Shown here in pieces: positions 17,102 through 26,374 of a stretch of DNA of 64,000 nucleotides; position 1 is the stretch's first letter, and each line of letters begins with the position of its first letter. Source of the stretch: Flavobacteriaceae bacterium YJPT1-3 (GTDB lineage Bacteria > Bacteroidota > Bacteroidia > Flavobacteriales > Flavobacteriaceae). The notes beneath the pieces were generated by a model. That model was not told where the DNA came from. It searched no databases and was given only the letters and a program-made list of their open reading frames with translations. The DNA is taken from contig CP123444.1 of the NCBI GenBank assembly GCA_029866965.1, positions 661,501 to 725,500 on the forward strand, given 5' to 3'. The translations under genes and the position numbers were made by a program.

Positions 17102-18094
17102 CTAATTGATCGCGGGGCAGTCGCAATCGTAAGGCTCGCGGCGTTTGCCAAAATCGTATCCCAGCGTGATCTGATGAAAACCTCCGTTGGACAGCACTAC
17201 CGAGTTGTTTTGATAAGAATAGGTATAGGCAACTAAAAAGCTTCCTACATTAGCTCCCAAAAACGGAGTAATGTATTGGAGCTTTTGGCTTTCTACCTGT
17301 TGGCCATCGGTCGTAAATTCAGCACCGTCAAAACTTCTCCGGTAGGACAAGCCTCCCCATAGTTGCCCCCAGCCCATTTCACGATACACCTTGAAGTTGA
17401 GATCGATGGTTGATTCTTTAGTCTCATCAGTCGCCTGAAATAGGATGGAGGGTTCGTAATTCCAGAGCTCACCACCACTAAAAACATATCCGGCAGAAGC
17501 CAAATACCTGCGTTGATTGGTCGATTCCAGATCACCAAAAAGATCGCGTTGCGCCGGTAGAATATTCTTGGCGGTCAGATGGGCATAGAAATCCAAAAAG
17601 TAATAGGAGATCCCCAAGTCGACATTCATATAGGTATCATTCTGCTGCGTCCCGGTAATGACCGGATCGAAATCCGTCAGATCGAATTGAGTTTCGTCGA
17701 GGGTGTTCTGTATCAATCCTCCGCTTATACCAAAAGACAACTGATTGAGATCGACATAGTTTCGCGAAAGCAAAAGATGGTAAGCAAAAGTCGCGTAGAT
17801 CCCTCGTTGAGAAAAATACCCGTTCTGGTCATTAAAGACGATCCCTCCAATACCCACCTGGTCTCCCAAACGTCCATTGGCACTAAGGGTCTGTAAATTG
17901 GGTGCATCATCCACGTCAAACCATTGCTGCCGAGCAGTAAGCCGAATCTGATTAGCATTAGAGGCACCAGCCATTGAGGGGTGTATCAGATATAGATTGT
18001 CTGACAAATAATCAGAGTAGACCGGTATTCCTTCCTGAGCATAGAGCCCTTGAGCAAGGGCAAAACAACTTAGCGCCAGTATTAAATTTTTCAT
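17102..18094 (-). CDS. PorP/SprF-family type IX secretion outer-membrane protein
   Basis: The 330-residue protein has a signal peptide (to about 20), the family start GIPVYSDYLSDNLYLIHPSMAGAS and repeated barrel strands, ending in LGYDFGKRREPYDCDC. PorP/SprF proteins assist secretion or surface attachment of specific T9SS substrates and are typically encoded next to their large cargo. Here it lies 5 bp downstream of the type B sorting-domain protein, the usual pairing. Confidence 0.9.
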   Translation of the reverse strand: MKNLILALSCFALAQGLYAQEGIPVYSDYLSDNLYLIHPSMAGASNANQIRLTARQQWFDVDDAPNLQTLSANGRLGDQVGIGGIVFNDQNGYFSQRGIYATFAYHLLLSRNYVDLNQLSFGISGGLIQNTLDETQFDLTDFDPVITGTQQNDTYMNVDLGISYYFLDFYAHLTAKNILPAQRDLFGDLESTNQRRYLASAGYVFSGGELWNYEPSILFQATDETKESTIDLNFKVYREMGWGQLWGGLSYRRSFDGAEFTTDGQQVESQKLQYITPFLGANVGSFLVAYTYSYQNNSVVLSNGGFHQITLGYDFGKRREPYDCDCPAIN

Positions 18095-18099
18095 GTTTT

Positions 18100-20025
18100 T
18101 TATCTTATCAGGCTAAAATGGGCGCTGAATTTTTTAGGGGTGCCGTCACCCGGTTCCCTATACTCTATGCGAAACCAATAATCGTCAGCAGGCATGGGCA
18201 CACCGTTATACGTGCCATCCCAACCCGGGCTGTTCGGGATTAACTGCTTTATCAATTTACCATAACGGTCAAATATAAAGATTCTTGCGTTGCTGTTCCC
18301 GGTTTCTTCCAGGCCCAGTATATTCCAGGTATCATGAAATCCGTCATTATTGGGCGTAAAATACCGGATAAAGTCGAGAATCGTAAATGGAGCACTTGCG
18401 GTGAGACCACAATCCTCTGAGTTTCGCGCGTAAATGACATGGGTGCCGGGACCAACTCCTTCAAACACAGGAGAATTTTGGTACGGACCATTCGGATCGT
18501 CCAGGCTGTACGTATACACGCCTTCATTAGCTGCAGGAGTTGCGGTCGCGATGACCGTATAACGCCCACCGGGTGTAAAGGAAGCCTGCGCTACTTCAAC
18601 AGTTAAGGTTTCCGGAGGAATTCCGCTGCGTATGACAAATTCGGTAAAGGCGGGATCACATTCTGTAGACATGGGATTGTCCACCCTCACGTAAATGGTT
18701 TGTTCTCCTCCCACCGGCTGGTACGCCCCCCAGTTGGCCATAGGGATGGCATTCATATCGGCTTCCGCATCAGCCGCCGATTGATAAAAATTTACCGTGA
18801 AATCATTGGGATCTCCCCCATCAATGATCGCCGGTATACTGTCAGCCAGATCGAAAACCAGGCCATCACAGCTCAAGAGGTCTCCCGGAGGTAAGGCTAT
18901 GGGTGAGGCATCCACAAATTCAACATTGATCTCATCGCTCACCGTACAACCCGGAAGAATGACATCCACCCGGTAGCGACCACTTTCAGTAACTGTATAA
19001 AACGGTTCATCAGCTCCCGCTATAGGAACAAAAACCCCGCTGTTCTCATCAAAAAAATTCCATTGATAGGTGCCAACATCAAGCACTTCTTCTCCAAGGG
19101 TCAACTCGGGTGTACAGACCGCACTAACATCTGCTGCAGTACGATCGGGACCTAAATCGATGCCCAGGTCAAAACTCCCCTCTCTCAAGAAGATCGCACT
19201 GTCCACTTGCTCATCTTCATCATCAGCAATGGCTAGCTTAATGTGGTACTGTTGATTGGGGATTACCGTGCTTTGGGCAGTGAAAGCCACTGTTTGCCCT
19301 GAATAATTGACGGCTCCTGTACCTACGTCGTTATACCGATCAAAATATTCTGGATAGGTCACCGCATCGGGACAAGCCGGGTTGGGAGGATGGATATTGG
19401 TCACGGCAATGGGTTGGTTGGTCCCGGGAACGATCGCCAGGTTGGTGGTGGTTCCATCCGGAGCGGTCAGCAAGAAGGCAAAAACATCAGAGAATTCACA
19501 TTCAAACTCCCCTCCCTCCAAATTGCCATCAAATTCATTAGAGGCCATGATGAAATCAAAACTGATGAAGTCTAAGGCGGTAACGAAATCAAACTCGATG
19601 ATGGTGGCATTAAAGGTTTCCGGACTGCTTATGATGTTCGCTAATTCAGGATCGCCCTGCCATCGTGGGGAATCGTCCAGACCGCTATTGGGCAGTCCGG
19701 TCACCGGACCTCGAGCGTCTCGAGCATCACCGGTTGCCAGAATGACCCCGCCCTGAAAGGGAAAAGGACCACCATTGGATTGAAAGTACCCGATACCGTT
19801 CGCCTCCTGATTGGTAGGAATATCCCGTTCTGGATCTGTTGCGTTTGTTCCCGTACGGTAGGTGATGTTGGTCACCTCTCCACAAGTGGTAGAACCAATC
19901 AATACATCACGAACCAATTCTTCGACGGTAAAAGCATTGACATCCACAGTAACGGCCTGGGCAGATACTTGCACTGCATAACAAAGTAAGCCTAGCTGTA
20001 GGAAACGGATGATTAGTTGATTCAT
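18100..20025 (-). CDS. T9SS type B cargo: choice-of-anchor L / gliding-motility-associated C-terminal domain protein
   Basis: From the ATG at 20025 the protein is 641 residues. A signal peptide (MNQLIIRFLQLGLLCYAVQVSAQ) is followed by a choice-of-anchor L domain (about 25-270, with TNITYRTGT, GVILATGD and FDFIMASNEFDG), an Ig-like or PKD-like middle, and the C-terminal gliding-motility-associated (CHU_C) sorting domain (about 560-641: FIRYFTPNNDGFHDTWNI, KLIKQL, YWFRIEY). Such proteins are exported by the type IX system whose translocon SprA is encoded at 43980-51314. The in-frame ATG at 20109 would lack a usable signal peptide position. Confidence 0.9.
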   Translation of the reverse strand: MNQLIIRFLQLGLLCYAVQVSAQAVTVDVNAFTVEELVRDVLIGSTTCGEVTNITYRTGTNATDPERDIPTNQEANGIGYFQSNGGPFPFQGGVILATGDARDARGPVTGLPNSGLDDSPRWQGDPELANIISSPETFNATIIEFDFVTALDFISFDFIMASNEFDGNLEGGEFECEFSDVFAFLLTAPDGTTTNLAIVPGTNQPIAVTNIHPPNPACPDAVTYPEYFDRYNDVGTGAVNYSGQTVAFTAQSTVIPNQQYHIKLAIADDEDEQVDSAIFLREGSFDLGIDLGPDRTAADVSAVCTPELTLGEEVLDVGTYQWNFFDENSGVFVPIAGADEPFYTVTESGRYRVDVILPGCTVSDEINVEFVDASPIALPPGDLLSCDGLVFDLADSIPAIIDGGDPNDFTVNFYQSAADAEADMNAIPMANWGAYQPVGGEQTIYVRVDNPMSTECDPAFTEFVIRSGIPPETLTVEVAQASFTPGGRYTVIATATPAANEGVYTYSLDDPNGPYQNSPVFEGVGPGTHVIYARNSEDCGLTASAPFTILDFIRYFTPNNDGFHDTWNILGLEETGNSNARIFIFDRYGKLIKQLIPNSPGWDGTYNGVPMPADDYWFRIEYREPGDGTPKKFSAHFSLIR

Positions 20026-20131
20026 GGGCCTAAAGATATAGTAACAACGTTCGATTTTACATCTTGGTATATTCTGTGGTTCATAGTCATAAATTATCGT
20101 AAAGTTCAAACGCTACAGCCGTCGCAATGCT

Positions 20132-20139
20132 TAACTTTG
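20132..20139 (+). promoter_or_regulatory. Possible -7 element of the Nfu gene
   Basis: TAACTTTG matches TAnnTTTG, 15 nt before the ATG at 20155. The -33 region has no clear TTG. Confidence 0.35.
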
Positions 20140-20154
20140 CATCAAAATTGTGCG

Positions 20155-21056
20155 ATGAGCAAATACACCATAAGCGTAGAGGCCACCTCTAATCCCGATA
20201 TCAAAAAATTTCAGGCCAATCAATTTCTGGTCAATCATACCAGTTATGAGTTTGCGAATATCGATGAAGCGAAGAATTCTCCTCTCGCCCAGCAGTTATT
20301 TTATCTACCCTTTGTCAAAAAAGTATATATCGCCCAAAACTTTGTGGCGGTAGAGAAATACAGTATTGTAGACTGGATTGATGTGCAGCGTGAAATGGCC
20401 GATCAGATTGCCGATTTCCTCAACGATAATGGTCTGGTCATCATTGAAGAAGCTAGCGCTAAAAAAATACCGGTAACCGTGTATGCAGAGAGTACTCCCA
20501 ATCCGGCTACCCTTAAATTTGTCGCCAACAAAAAGATCGTTACGAGTCCGTTCGAATTCAAGAATATCGATGAGGCGGCAGCTTCTCCTTTGGCTAAAGC
20601 GCTCTTCCATTTCCCTTTCGTAAAAGAGGTCTTCATGGATGAGAACTTTGTGAGCATTCAAAAATTTGAAGTAACTTCCTGGGAAGAGATCGCCGGGGAG
20701 CTCAGAGAATTCATCCGCGACTATCTGGCCGAAGGCAAAGAAGTACTTGCAGCGGATGCCGTTGCCCAGGTAAAACAGGAGCAAAGCCAAGCGGAAACCC
20801 GGTTTGAGGAATTGGATGATACTTCCCAGCAGATCGCCAGTATCATTGAGGAATACGTCAAGCCCGCCGTAGCCGGAGATGGAGGAAATATTGTTTTTCA
20901 AAATTACGATCCGGAAACCAAGAATGTCAAACTCATTCTTCAAGGGGCCTGTAGCGGATGCCCATCGTCTACTTTCACCCTAAAAATGGGATTGAAACCA
21001 TGCTTAAGGAAATGCTGACTGACAAGATCAATAGTGTAGAAGCGATCAACGGTTAG
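20155..21056 (+). CDS. Nfu/NifU-type Fe-S cluster scaffold, frameshifted near the C-terminus
   Basis: The protein has two tandem Nfu N-terminal domains (about 1-95 and 103-200; both with the TPNP/SNPDIKKF-like start and PLAxxLFxxPFVKxV) and a C-terminal NifU-like domain with the cluster ligand motif CSGC (about residue 266). As sequenced, the frame breaks in an A5 run at 20982-20986 and stops at 21018 after GLKPCLRKC. Adding one A restores NGIETMLKEMLTDKINSVEAING and a stop at 21054-21056, the normal family ending. So this is either a sequencing error or a genuine truncation. The CxxC is upstream of the break. The ORF also opens at 20017, but MSKYTISVE at 20155 is the likely start. Confidence 0.88.
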
Positions 21057-21113
21057 TTTTTCAATTTCGAGCCATTGTCGTAACTTACAGATTCAACTAA
21101 ATTCAAAAATATT

Positions 21114-21314
21114 ATGCCAGTATTAAAAGTAATAGAAGTGCTTGCGAGCTCCAATAAAAGCTGGGAACAAGCTACTGCAAATGGAGTGAAAGAAGCTTCA
21201 AAATCCTTAAAAGGGATTAAATCAGTGTACGTAAAAGAACAAAGTGCGGTCGTGTCCGGCGATACAGTAACCGATTATCGCGTCAATTTGAAAATTACTT
21301 TTGAAGTCAAGTAA
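21114..21314 (+). CDS. Dodecin-family flavin-binding protein
   Basis: This is a 66-residue protein with the dodecin pattern: [27 protein letters not shown], a long helix, then strands [12 protein letters not shown] and [12 protein letters not shown]. Dodecins form hollow dodecamers that store or buffer riboflavin, FMN or related ligands. The conserved Trp of the flavin site is in KSWEQA (W18). The gene stands alone between the Nfu gene and a terminator. Confidence 0.9.
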   Translation: MPVLKVIEVLASSNKSWEQATANGVKEASKSLKGIKSVYVKEQSAVVSGDTVTDYRVNLKITFEVK

Positions 21315-21337
21315 TTGCTGCGAATAAACTGATAATG

Positions 21338-21361
21338 ACGTCCTGGCCTAAGCCGGGATGT
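21338..21361 (+). terminator. Terminator after the dodecin gene
   Basis: ACGTCCTGGC (21338-21347) pairs with GCCGGGATGT (21352-21361) over 10 bp, including G-T pairs, with the loop CTAA. It is followed by TTTATTTAT. Confidence 0.7.
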
Positions 21362-21379
21362 TTTATTTATGCCCCTGTT

Positions 21380-23479
21380 ATGAGAATTCTCGCTTTACTT
21401 GCTGTACTCCTTTCACTGACTGCCTGTACTCATTCTTCTGATACTATGGATCACGCTTATACCAACGCCCTCGTCGATGAAACCAGCCCTTATCTGCTGC
21501 AGCATGCCCACAATCCTGTAGATTGGCATCCTTGGAAAGAGTCGGTACTCGAAGAGGCTGAACAAGATAACAAATTATTACTCATCAGCGTAGGCTATTC
21601 AGCCTGCCACTGGTGTCACGTCATGGAACGGGAAAGTTTTGAAGATACCGCAGTGGCCAAACTCATGAATACCCACTTTATGAACATCAAGGTCGATCGG
21701 GAGGAGCGCCCGGACGTCGATCAAGTGTATATGAACGCCGTACAATTGATGACCGGTCGAGGGGGCTGGCCTTTAAATGTGGTCGCCTTACCGGATGGAC
21801 GCCCGGTATGGGGTGGCACCTATCTTCCCAAAGAAGATTGGGTCAGTGCCTTGAGTCAAATCGCCAAGCTGTATGAGGACGAACCCGAACGCCTGGTCGA
21901 ATATGCTTCACGCCTGGAAGAAGGACTCAAAACCATGGATCTGGTAGAACCTAATCCCACCAGTCCTCGATTTTCACAGGATACGCTGTCGAAAGCAGTG
22001 CGTCAATGGTCCATGAATTTTGACACCCGCCTCGGGGGACCTAAACAGGCTCCCAAATTCATGATGCCAGCTAATTTGAACTTCCTGCTGCGCTATGCCC
22101 ATCAAACCGAGAATGACAGTCTGTTGGATTATGTGAATACAACGCTCACCCAAATGGCTTACGGTGGCCTCTATGATCAGGTAGGAGGTGGTTTCTCCCG
22201 CTACAGTACGGATGTTAAGTGGCACGTACCCCATTTTGAAAAAATGCTCTATGACAACGCCTTGTTGACCACCCTGTACAGTGAAGCGTACTTGAAGACC
22301 AAAGATCCTTTATACAAAGAAACGGTGTACGGGACCATCGACTTCGTGTTAGAGAACTGGGCCGATCCGGAAGGGGGATTCTACGCTGCCCTGGATGCTG
22401 ATAGCAAAACCGAGTCCGGGGCGCTCGAAGAAGGCGCCTACTACGTATGGACCCGGGAAGAGCTGGAATCCATAATCGACGACTTTCCTTTATTCGCAGC
22501 CTATTACAACATCAACGATTACGGGTATTGGGAAAATGATCTGTATGTACTGATTAGACAGGATAGTGACGTTGACTTTGCGGCTGAGCACGGTTTGAGC
22601 GTTACCGAGGTAAAAAGCAAGGTGAAGCAGTGGAAATCAAAATTAGGCCGCTTTCGCGAAAGCAGACCCGCTCCAAGAATGGACGACAAAATGCTGACCG
22701 GATGGAACGGCCTGATGACTAAGGGCCTTTTAGATGCCTATCGGGTGTTTCAGGAGCCTCGTTTTTTAAGTGCTGCCAAAAAAAATGCGCAGTTTATCGT
22801 AGATCAACAGATGCGCGATGATGGCGGACTCAATCGCAATTATAAAAATGGCACGAGCAGCATCAATGCGTATTTGGAGGATTATGCCGCAACCATACAG
22901 GCCTTTTTGGCCCTTTTTGAAACCACGGGAGAACACTCCTGGCTCACCCATGCAAGCGATCTGACGGACTATGTTATGGAGCACTTCAGTGATGATAAAA
23001 CGCAGCTCTTCTTCTTTACTTCTGATCAGGATGCCAACCTGGTCGTGCGCCAGATGGAGTATCGGGATAATGTCATCCCTGCTTCTAACTCGATCATGGC
23101 TAAAAACTTGTTCCAATTAGCACACTATACGCTCAATCCCGAGTACGCTGATCGCGCTCGCAAGATGTTAAACAATGTGCAGGATGAATTGACCACCTAT
23201 CCTTCCGGATTTGGAAATTGGCTCGATCTTTATCTGAACTACACCCATCCCTATTATGAAGTGGTGATCACAGGACCTCAAGCCAAAGCCTATCTGGAGC
23301 AATTGAACGGGCAGTATTTACCCAACACCTTAAAAGCGGCTACCACTCAAGAAAGCGACCTGATTATTTTTGAGGGACGGGTACAATCGAGCCGAACTGC
23401 CGTTTTTGTCTGTGTGGATAACAGCTGCAAATTGCCGGTTTACAGTGTAGCAGAAGCCTTACCCCTGCTCAAAAATTAA
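21380..23479 (+). CDS. DUF255 thioredoxin-fold protein (YyaL / SPATA20 family), probable lipoprotein
   Basis: I start at the ATG at 21380, giving 699 residues. A lipoprotein signal ([16 protein letters not shown]) precedes the DUF255 thioredoxin-like domain with its diagnostic CHWCH (near residue 75) and EERPDVD. A long alpha/alpha-barrel follows, resembling N-acylglucosamine 2-epimerase ([36 protein letters not shown]-like). The family is widespread (human SPATA20, B. subtilis YyaL) but poorly characterised. The first 15 codons of the longer ORF overlap the dodecin terminator. A palindrome copy encodes FRES near residue 425. Confidence 0.88.
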   Translation: MRILALLAVLLSLTACTHSSDTMDHAYTNALVDETSPYLLQHAHNPVDWHPWKESVLEEAEQDNKLLLISVGYSACHWCHVMERESFEDTAVAKLMNTHFMNIKVDREERPDVDQVYMNAVQLMTGRGGWPLNVVALPDGRPVWGGTYLPKEDWVSALSQIAKLYEDEPERLVEYASRLEEGLKTMDLVEPNPTSPRFSQDTLSKAVRQWSMNFDTRLGGPKQAPKFMMPANLNFLLRYAHQTENDSLLDYVNTTLTQMAYGGLYDQVGGGFSRYSTDVKWHVPHFEKMLYDNALLTTLYSEAYLKTKDPLYKETVYGTIDFVLENWADPEGGFYAALDADSKTESGALEEGAYYVWTREELESIIDDFPLFAAYYNINDYGYWENDLYVLIRQDSDVDFAAEHGLSVTEVKSKVKQWKSKLGRFRESRPAPRMDDKMLTGWNGLMTKGLLDAYRVFQEPRFLSAAKKNAQFIVDQQMRDDGGLNRNYKNGTSSINAYLEDYAATIQAFLALFETTGEHSWLTHASDLTDYVMEHFSDDKTQLFFFTSDQDANLVVRQMEYRDNVIPASNSIMAKNLFQLAHYTLNPEYADRARKMLNNVQDELTTYPSGFGNWLDLYLNYTHPYYEVVITGPQAKAYLEQLNGQYLPNTLKAATTQESDLIIFEGRVQSSRTAVFVCVDNSCKLPVYSVAEALPLLKN
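22650..22663. repeat. Palindrome GCTTTCGCGAAAGC, copy 3
   Basis: Exact copy in the DUF255 gene, read as RFRES. Confidence 0.9.
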
Positions 23480-23548
23480 CTAAACTTAAACAACTGCGCT
23501 TCGTCCTTTTAGTGGCTATTCCTCAACTTTGCAACGAAAATTAAGCTT

Positions 23549-24403
23549 ATGAAATTTTTACAGGATTTTTTACCCGGTGATCCGGAAACGTATATTAAAG
23601 AAGGGATTGAATGGTTATGGAACTTCTTACCCAGTTTCCTTGGAGCCATTTTTGTTCTCTTTGCTGGTTTCTGGATAATCCGTATCATCAACCGATTGGT
23701 TCGAAAATTCTTCCAAAAGAAAGATTACGATATCACTTTGGAGAAGTTTATCGCCGATCTGATCAATTGGGCGCTTAAGATCATTTTGGTCGTTCTGGTG
23801 ATCACCCAATTAGGTGTTCAAACCAGTTCGCTCATTGCCATTATTGGTGCTGCCGGTCTGGCCATTGGTCTGGCCTTGCAAGGTTCCCTTTCCAACTTTG
23901 CCGGCGGAGTGCTTATTCTTCTATTAAGACCCTTTAAAGTTGGAGATTTCATCAGTGCACAGGGTGTTGACGGCACCGTCAAAAGCATCACTATCTTCAA
24001 TACGCGCATGACCACTTTTGGCAACCAGCTGGCTGTTGTTCCCAATGGGAAGCTTTCCAATGACAAGATCATCAACTACAGTGAGGAAGGCATACGCCGC
24101 GAGAACATCACCATTGGGATCAGCTACGACAGCGACATCAAAAAAGCAAAAGACATTCTGTTGGAACTTGCCATGGAGCAGGAAGTTATTATGAAGGAGG
24201 AAGAAGATAAAATGCCCATGGTGGTAGTTGCTGAACTGGCTGATAGTTCGGTGAATCTTTCCCTGCGTTATTGGACGGCCAACGCTGACTTCTGGGGGGC
24301 ACGCTGGTATACTTTAGAAGAGGCCAAAATGCGTTTGGAGGCTGCCGGCATTGTCATTCCGTTCCCGCAACGCGACGTGCATATATACCAGGAGGGCAAC
24401 TAA
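23549..24403 (+). CDS. mscS: Small-conductance mechanosensitive channel, MscS family
   Basis: The 284-residue protein has three membrane helices. The third carries the pore signature GAAGLAIGLALQGSLSNFAGG (about residues 105-125), and the beta domain follows with RPFKVGDFI and VPNGKLSND. MscS opens under membrane tension to release solutes on hypo-osmotic shock. It is convergent with tsaB, 3 bp away. Confidence 0.95.
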   Translation: MKFLQDFLPGDPETYIKEGIEWLWNFLPSFLGAIFVLFAGFWIIRIINRLVRKFFQKKDYDITLEKFIADLINWALKIILVVLVITQLGVQTSSLIAIIGAAGLAIGLALQGSLSNFAGGVLILLLRPFKVGDFISAQGVDGTVKSITIFNTRMTTFGNQLAVVPNGKLSNDKIINYSEEGIRRENITIGISYDSDIKKAKDILLELAMEQEVIMKEEEDKMPMVVVAELADSSVNLSLRYWTANADFWGARWYTLEEAKMRLEAAGIVIPFPQRDVHIYQEGN

Positions 24404-24406
24404 AAA

Positions 24407-25081
24407 CTACTTGCTCTTCTTTTTAGTCACTAAGAATTCTTTGAGGTAGAACGGCTCAAAATAGGCGACGTCTTCAAATAGCTTTTGTTGAAATTTCGCT
24501 TTCGCGAAAGCGGCCATCTCCCGTGCTGAAGGTAGCTTGTGCTCATGAAACACGGCCTGCTTATGCCTGATCACGGTCTTGCATTTTTCCACCCCGGTAC
24601 CAATAAAATGGACTTTCCCTTGGGCTAAATAGGGAGAAAAGGAAGATTCCTCCACAATTTCAGCCTGGGTAGCGCGTATCATTTGAAACTTGTGATCAAA
24701 AACGGCACTGTAGACTTCCATACGGCGTGCATCCAACAAAGGAATGATCATTTCTCCCGGCTGAACGCTCAGCTGCCCGGCCAGGGACTGTAAGGTAGGT
24801 ACCGATAGTAAGGGGAGATCGTGGGCATAACACAAGCCTTTTGCGCTAGAAACTCCAATACGTAGGCCGGTATACGACCCCGGACCTTTACTGACCGCAA
24901 TCGCATCCAAATCGGATTGCTGGAGTTCGGCTTGTTCTAAAGCATCGAGGATGTAGTGATGCAGTTGTTCTCCATGGGAATAATTCTGGCCGTGATCTTC
25001 CACTACCGTAATGCCTGAAGCGCTTACTACAGCCACAGAACAGTTGGTAGAGGCCGTTTCCAGGCACAGGATGTTTGCCAT
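24407..25081 (-). CDS. tsaB: TsaB, tRNA threonylcarbamoyladenosine synthesis partner
   Basis: TsaB binds TsaD in the complex that makes t6A37 in ANN-decoding tRNAs. The 224-residue protein has the ASKHA-fold start ILCLETASTNCSVAVV and the family motif SKGPGSYTGLRIG. It is the last gene of the export operon, with one base between it and the adaptor gene upstream. A palindrome copy encodes AAFAKAK near the C-terminus, outside the conserved core. Confidence 0.94.
   Translation of the reverse strand: MANILCLETASTNCSVAVVSASGITVVEDHGQNYSHGEQLHHYILDALEQAELQQSDLDAIAVSKGPGSYTGLRIGVSSAKGLCYAHDLPLLSVPTLQSLAGQLSVQPGEMIIPLLDARRMEVYSAVFDHKFQMIRATQAEIVEESSFSPYLAQGKVHFIGTGVEKCKTVIRHKQAVFHEHKLPSAREMAAFAKAKFQQKLFEDVAYFEPFYLKEFLVTKKKSK
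24498..24511. repeat. Palindrome GCTTTCGCGAAAGC, copy 4
   Basis: Exact copy in tsaB (minus-strand reading AFAKA). The palindrome extends to 16 bp (CG ends) at 24497-24512. Confidence 0.9.
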
Positions 25082-25082
25082 G

Positions 25083-26372
25083 TTAATCCTCTTTTTCGGA
25101 AGTGGGCGTTTCCTTTTCCTTCACCTCAACCTTATCACCGGCCTTTAGACTTTTGGTCACCGTATTGTAAGGACCAACAATGACCACATCATCCGTAGTG
25201 AGACCTTCGGTAATTTCAATATTGCGATTGTCCTGAATACCCGTTTTGACGACACGCAATTTAGCCTCATCTCCCTTTTTGACGAATACGGTCTCAAAGC
25301 GCTGCTCCTCGCCAGTGGTACTCTCGGCTACTTTGGGTTTAGTGGAGGTGGCTGAAGTATCGGTCTTGATGACGATAGAACTGATTGGAACGGCGATCAC
25401 ATCGCTCTTTTTATTGGTGATGATGTCGACCGTGGCCGTCATCCCAGGACGAAACGGACTGTAACTTTCCGGCTTCCCTTCAGTAAGATCTTGATACGAA
25501 TCATCCAGAATGCGCACTTTTACTTTAAAGTTGGTCACCTGGTCAGCCGTCAGCGTAGATTCTGCGGAATTCGCGATCTCGGTGACTATGCCTTCAAATT
25601 CTTTCTTCAGATAAGCATCTACTTCAATTTTTGTAGAATCTCCTACAGCTATTTTGACGATGTCATTTTCATTGACATCCACTTCTACTTCCATATTGCT
25701 CAAATCGGCTACCCGAACGATCTCGGTTCCGGCCATTTGAGCCGTACCTACCACGCGCTCTCCCAATTCAACAGATAGTTTGGAAATCGTACCATCCATT
25801 GGGGCATAAATGCTCGTTCTTCCCAAGTTGTCCTGAGCCTGCTTTACCGATGCGGCGACCGACTGTACATTAAAGTAGGCCGACTCCCGATTGGCCTGTG
25901 CCACCTCATAGTCAGATTGGGCACGCTCGAAATCGGCTTTAGAAATCACTCCCTTTTCAAACAGCGGCTTATTACGCTCAAAGTTCTGGCGTGCTAAGGT
26001 CAGACTGGCTTCTGCTTGAGACAATTGTGCACGAGCGTTTTGAAGTCCGGCCTGGGACTGACTTAATGCCGCCTGAATAAGATCAGGATTAATGCGGACC
26101 AAAAGGTCTCCTTTTTTTACTTCTTGCCCTTCAACAATGGGCAATTCGATAATTTCCCCAGACACTTCAGAAGACAGTTTCACTTCGACCTCCGGTTGGA
26201 TTTTACCGGTTGCGGCTACTGTTTCAACGATAGTCGTGCGGTTGACCGGCTCAATCTCTACTTCTTTGAAGTTACCTGCTTTTCCAAAGGCACCTGCCTT
26301 TTTACCTACAATGAGACCAATCACAACCACCACAAGTATGCTGATTAAGATGATAAGTGTCTTTTTTTTCAT
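25083..26372 (-). CDS. Periplasmic adaptor (membrane fusion protein), MacA/HlyD type, second of two
   Basis: The 429-residue protein has one N-terminal membrane helix (about 5-25), a barrel-sandwich hybrid domain (VKLSSEVSGEIIELPIVEGQEVKKGDLL), a helical hairpin coiled coil (about 95-190, with LFEKGVISKADFERA), and beta-barrel and membrane-proximal domains. It should connect inner-membrane ABC permeases to the TolC-type channel encoded 2 bp upstream. It is a paralogue of the adaptor at 27934-29097. Confidence 0.92.
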   Translation of the reverse strand: MKKKTLIILISILVVVVIGLIVGKKAGAFGKAGNFKEVEIEPVNRTTIVETVAATGKIQPEVEVKLSSEVSGEIIELPIVEGQEVKKGDLLVRINPDLIQAALSQSQAGLQNARAQLSQAEASLTLARQNFERNKPLFEKGVISKADFERAQSDYEVAQANRESAYFNVQSVAASVKQAQDNLGRTSIYAPMDGTISKLSVELGERVVGTAQMAGTEIVRVADLSNMEVEVDVNENDIVKIAVGDSTKIEVDAYLKKEFEGIVTEIANSAESTLTADQVTNFKVKVRILDDSYQDLTEGKPESYSPFRPGMTATVDIITNKKSDVIAVPISSIVIKTDTSATSTKPKVAESTTGEEQRFETVFVKKGDEAKLRVVKTGIQDNRNIEITEGLTTDDVVIVGPYNTVTKSLKAGDKVEVKEKETPTSEKED

Positions 26373-26374
26373 GG

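Noticed and set aside
20305-20943. Minus-strand ORF of 212 codons opposite the Nfu gene
   Set aside because: Opposite two conserved Nfu domains; no recognisable protein features.
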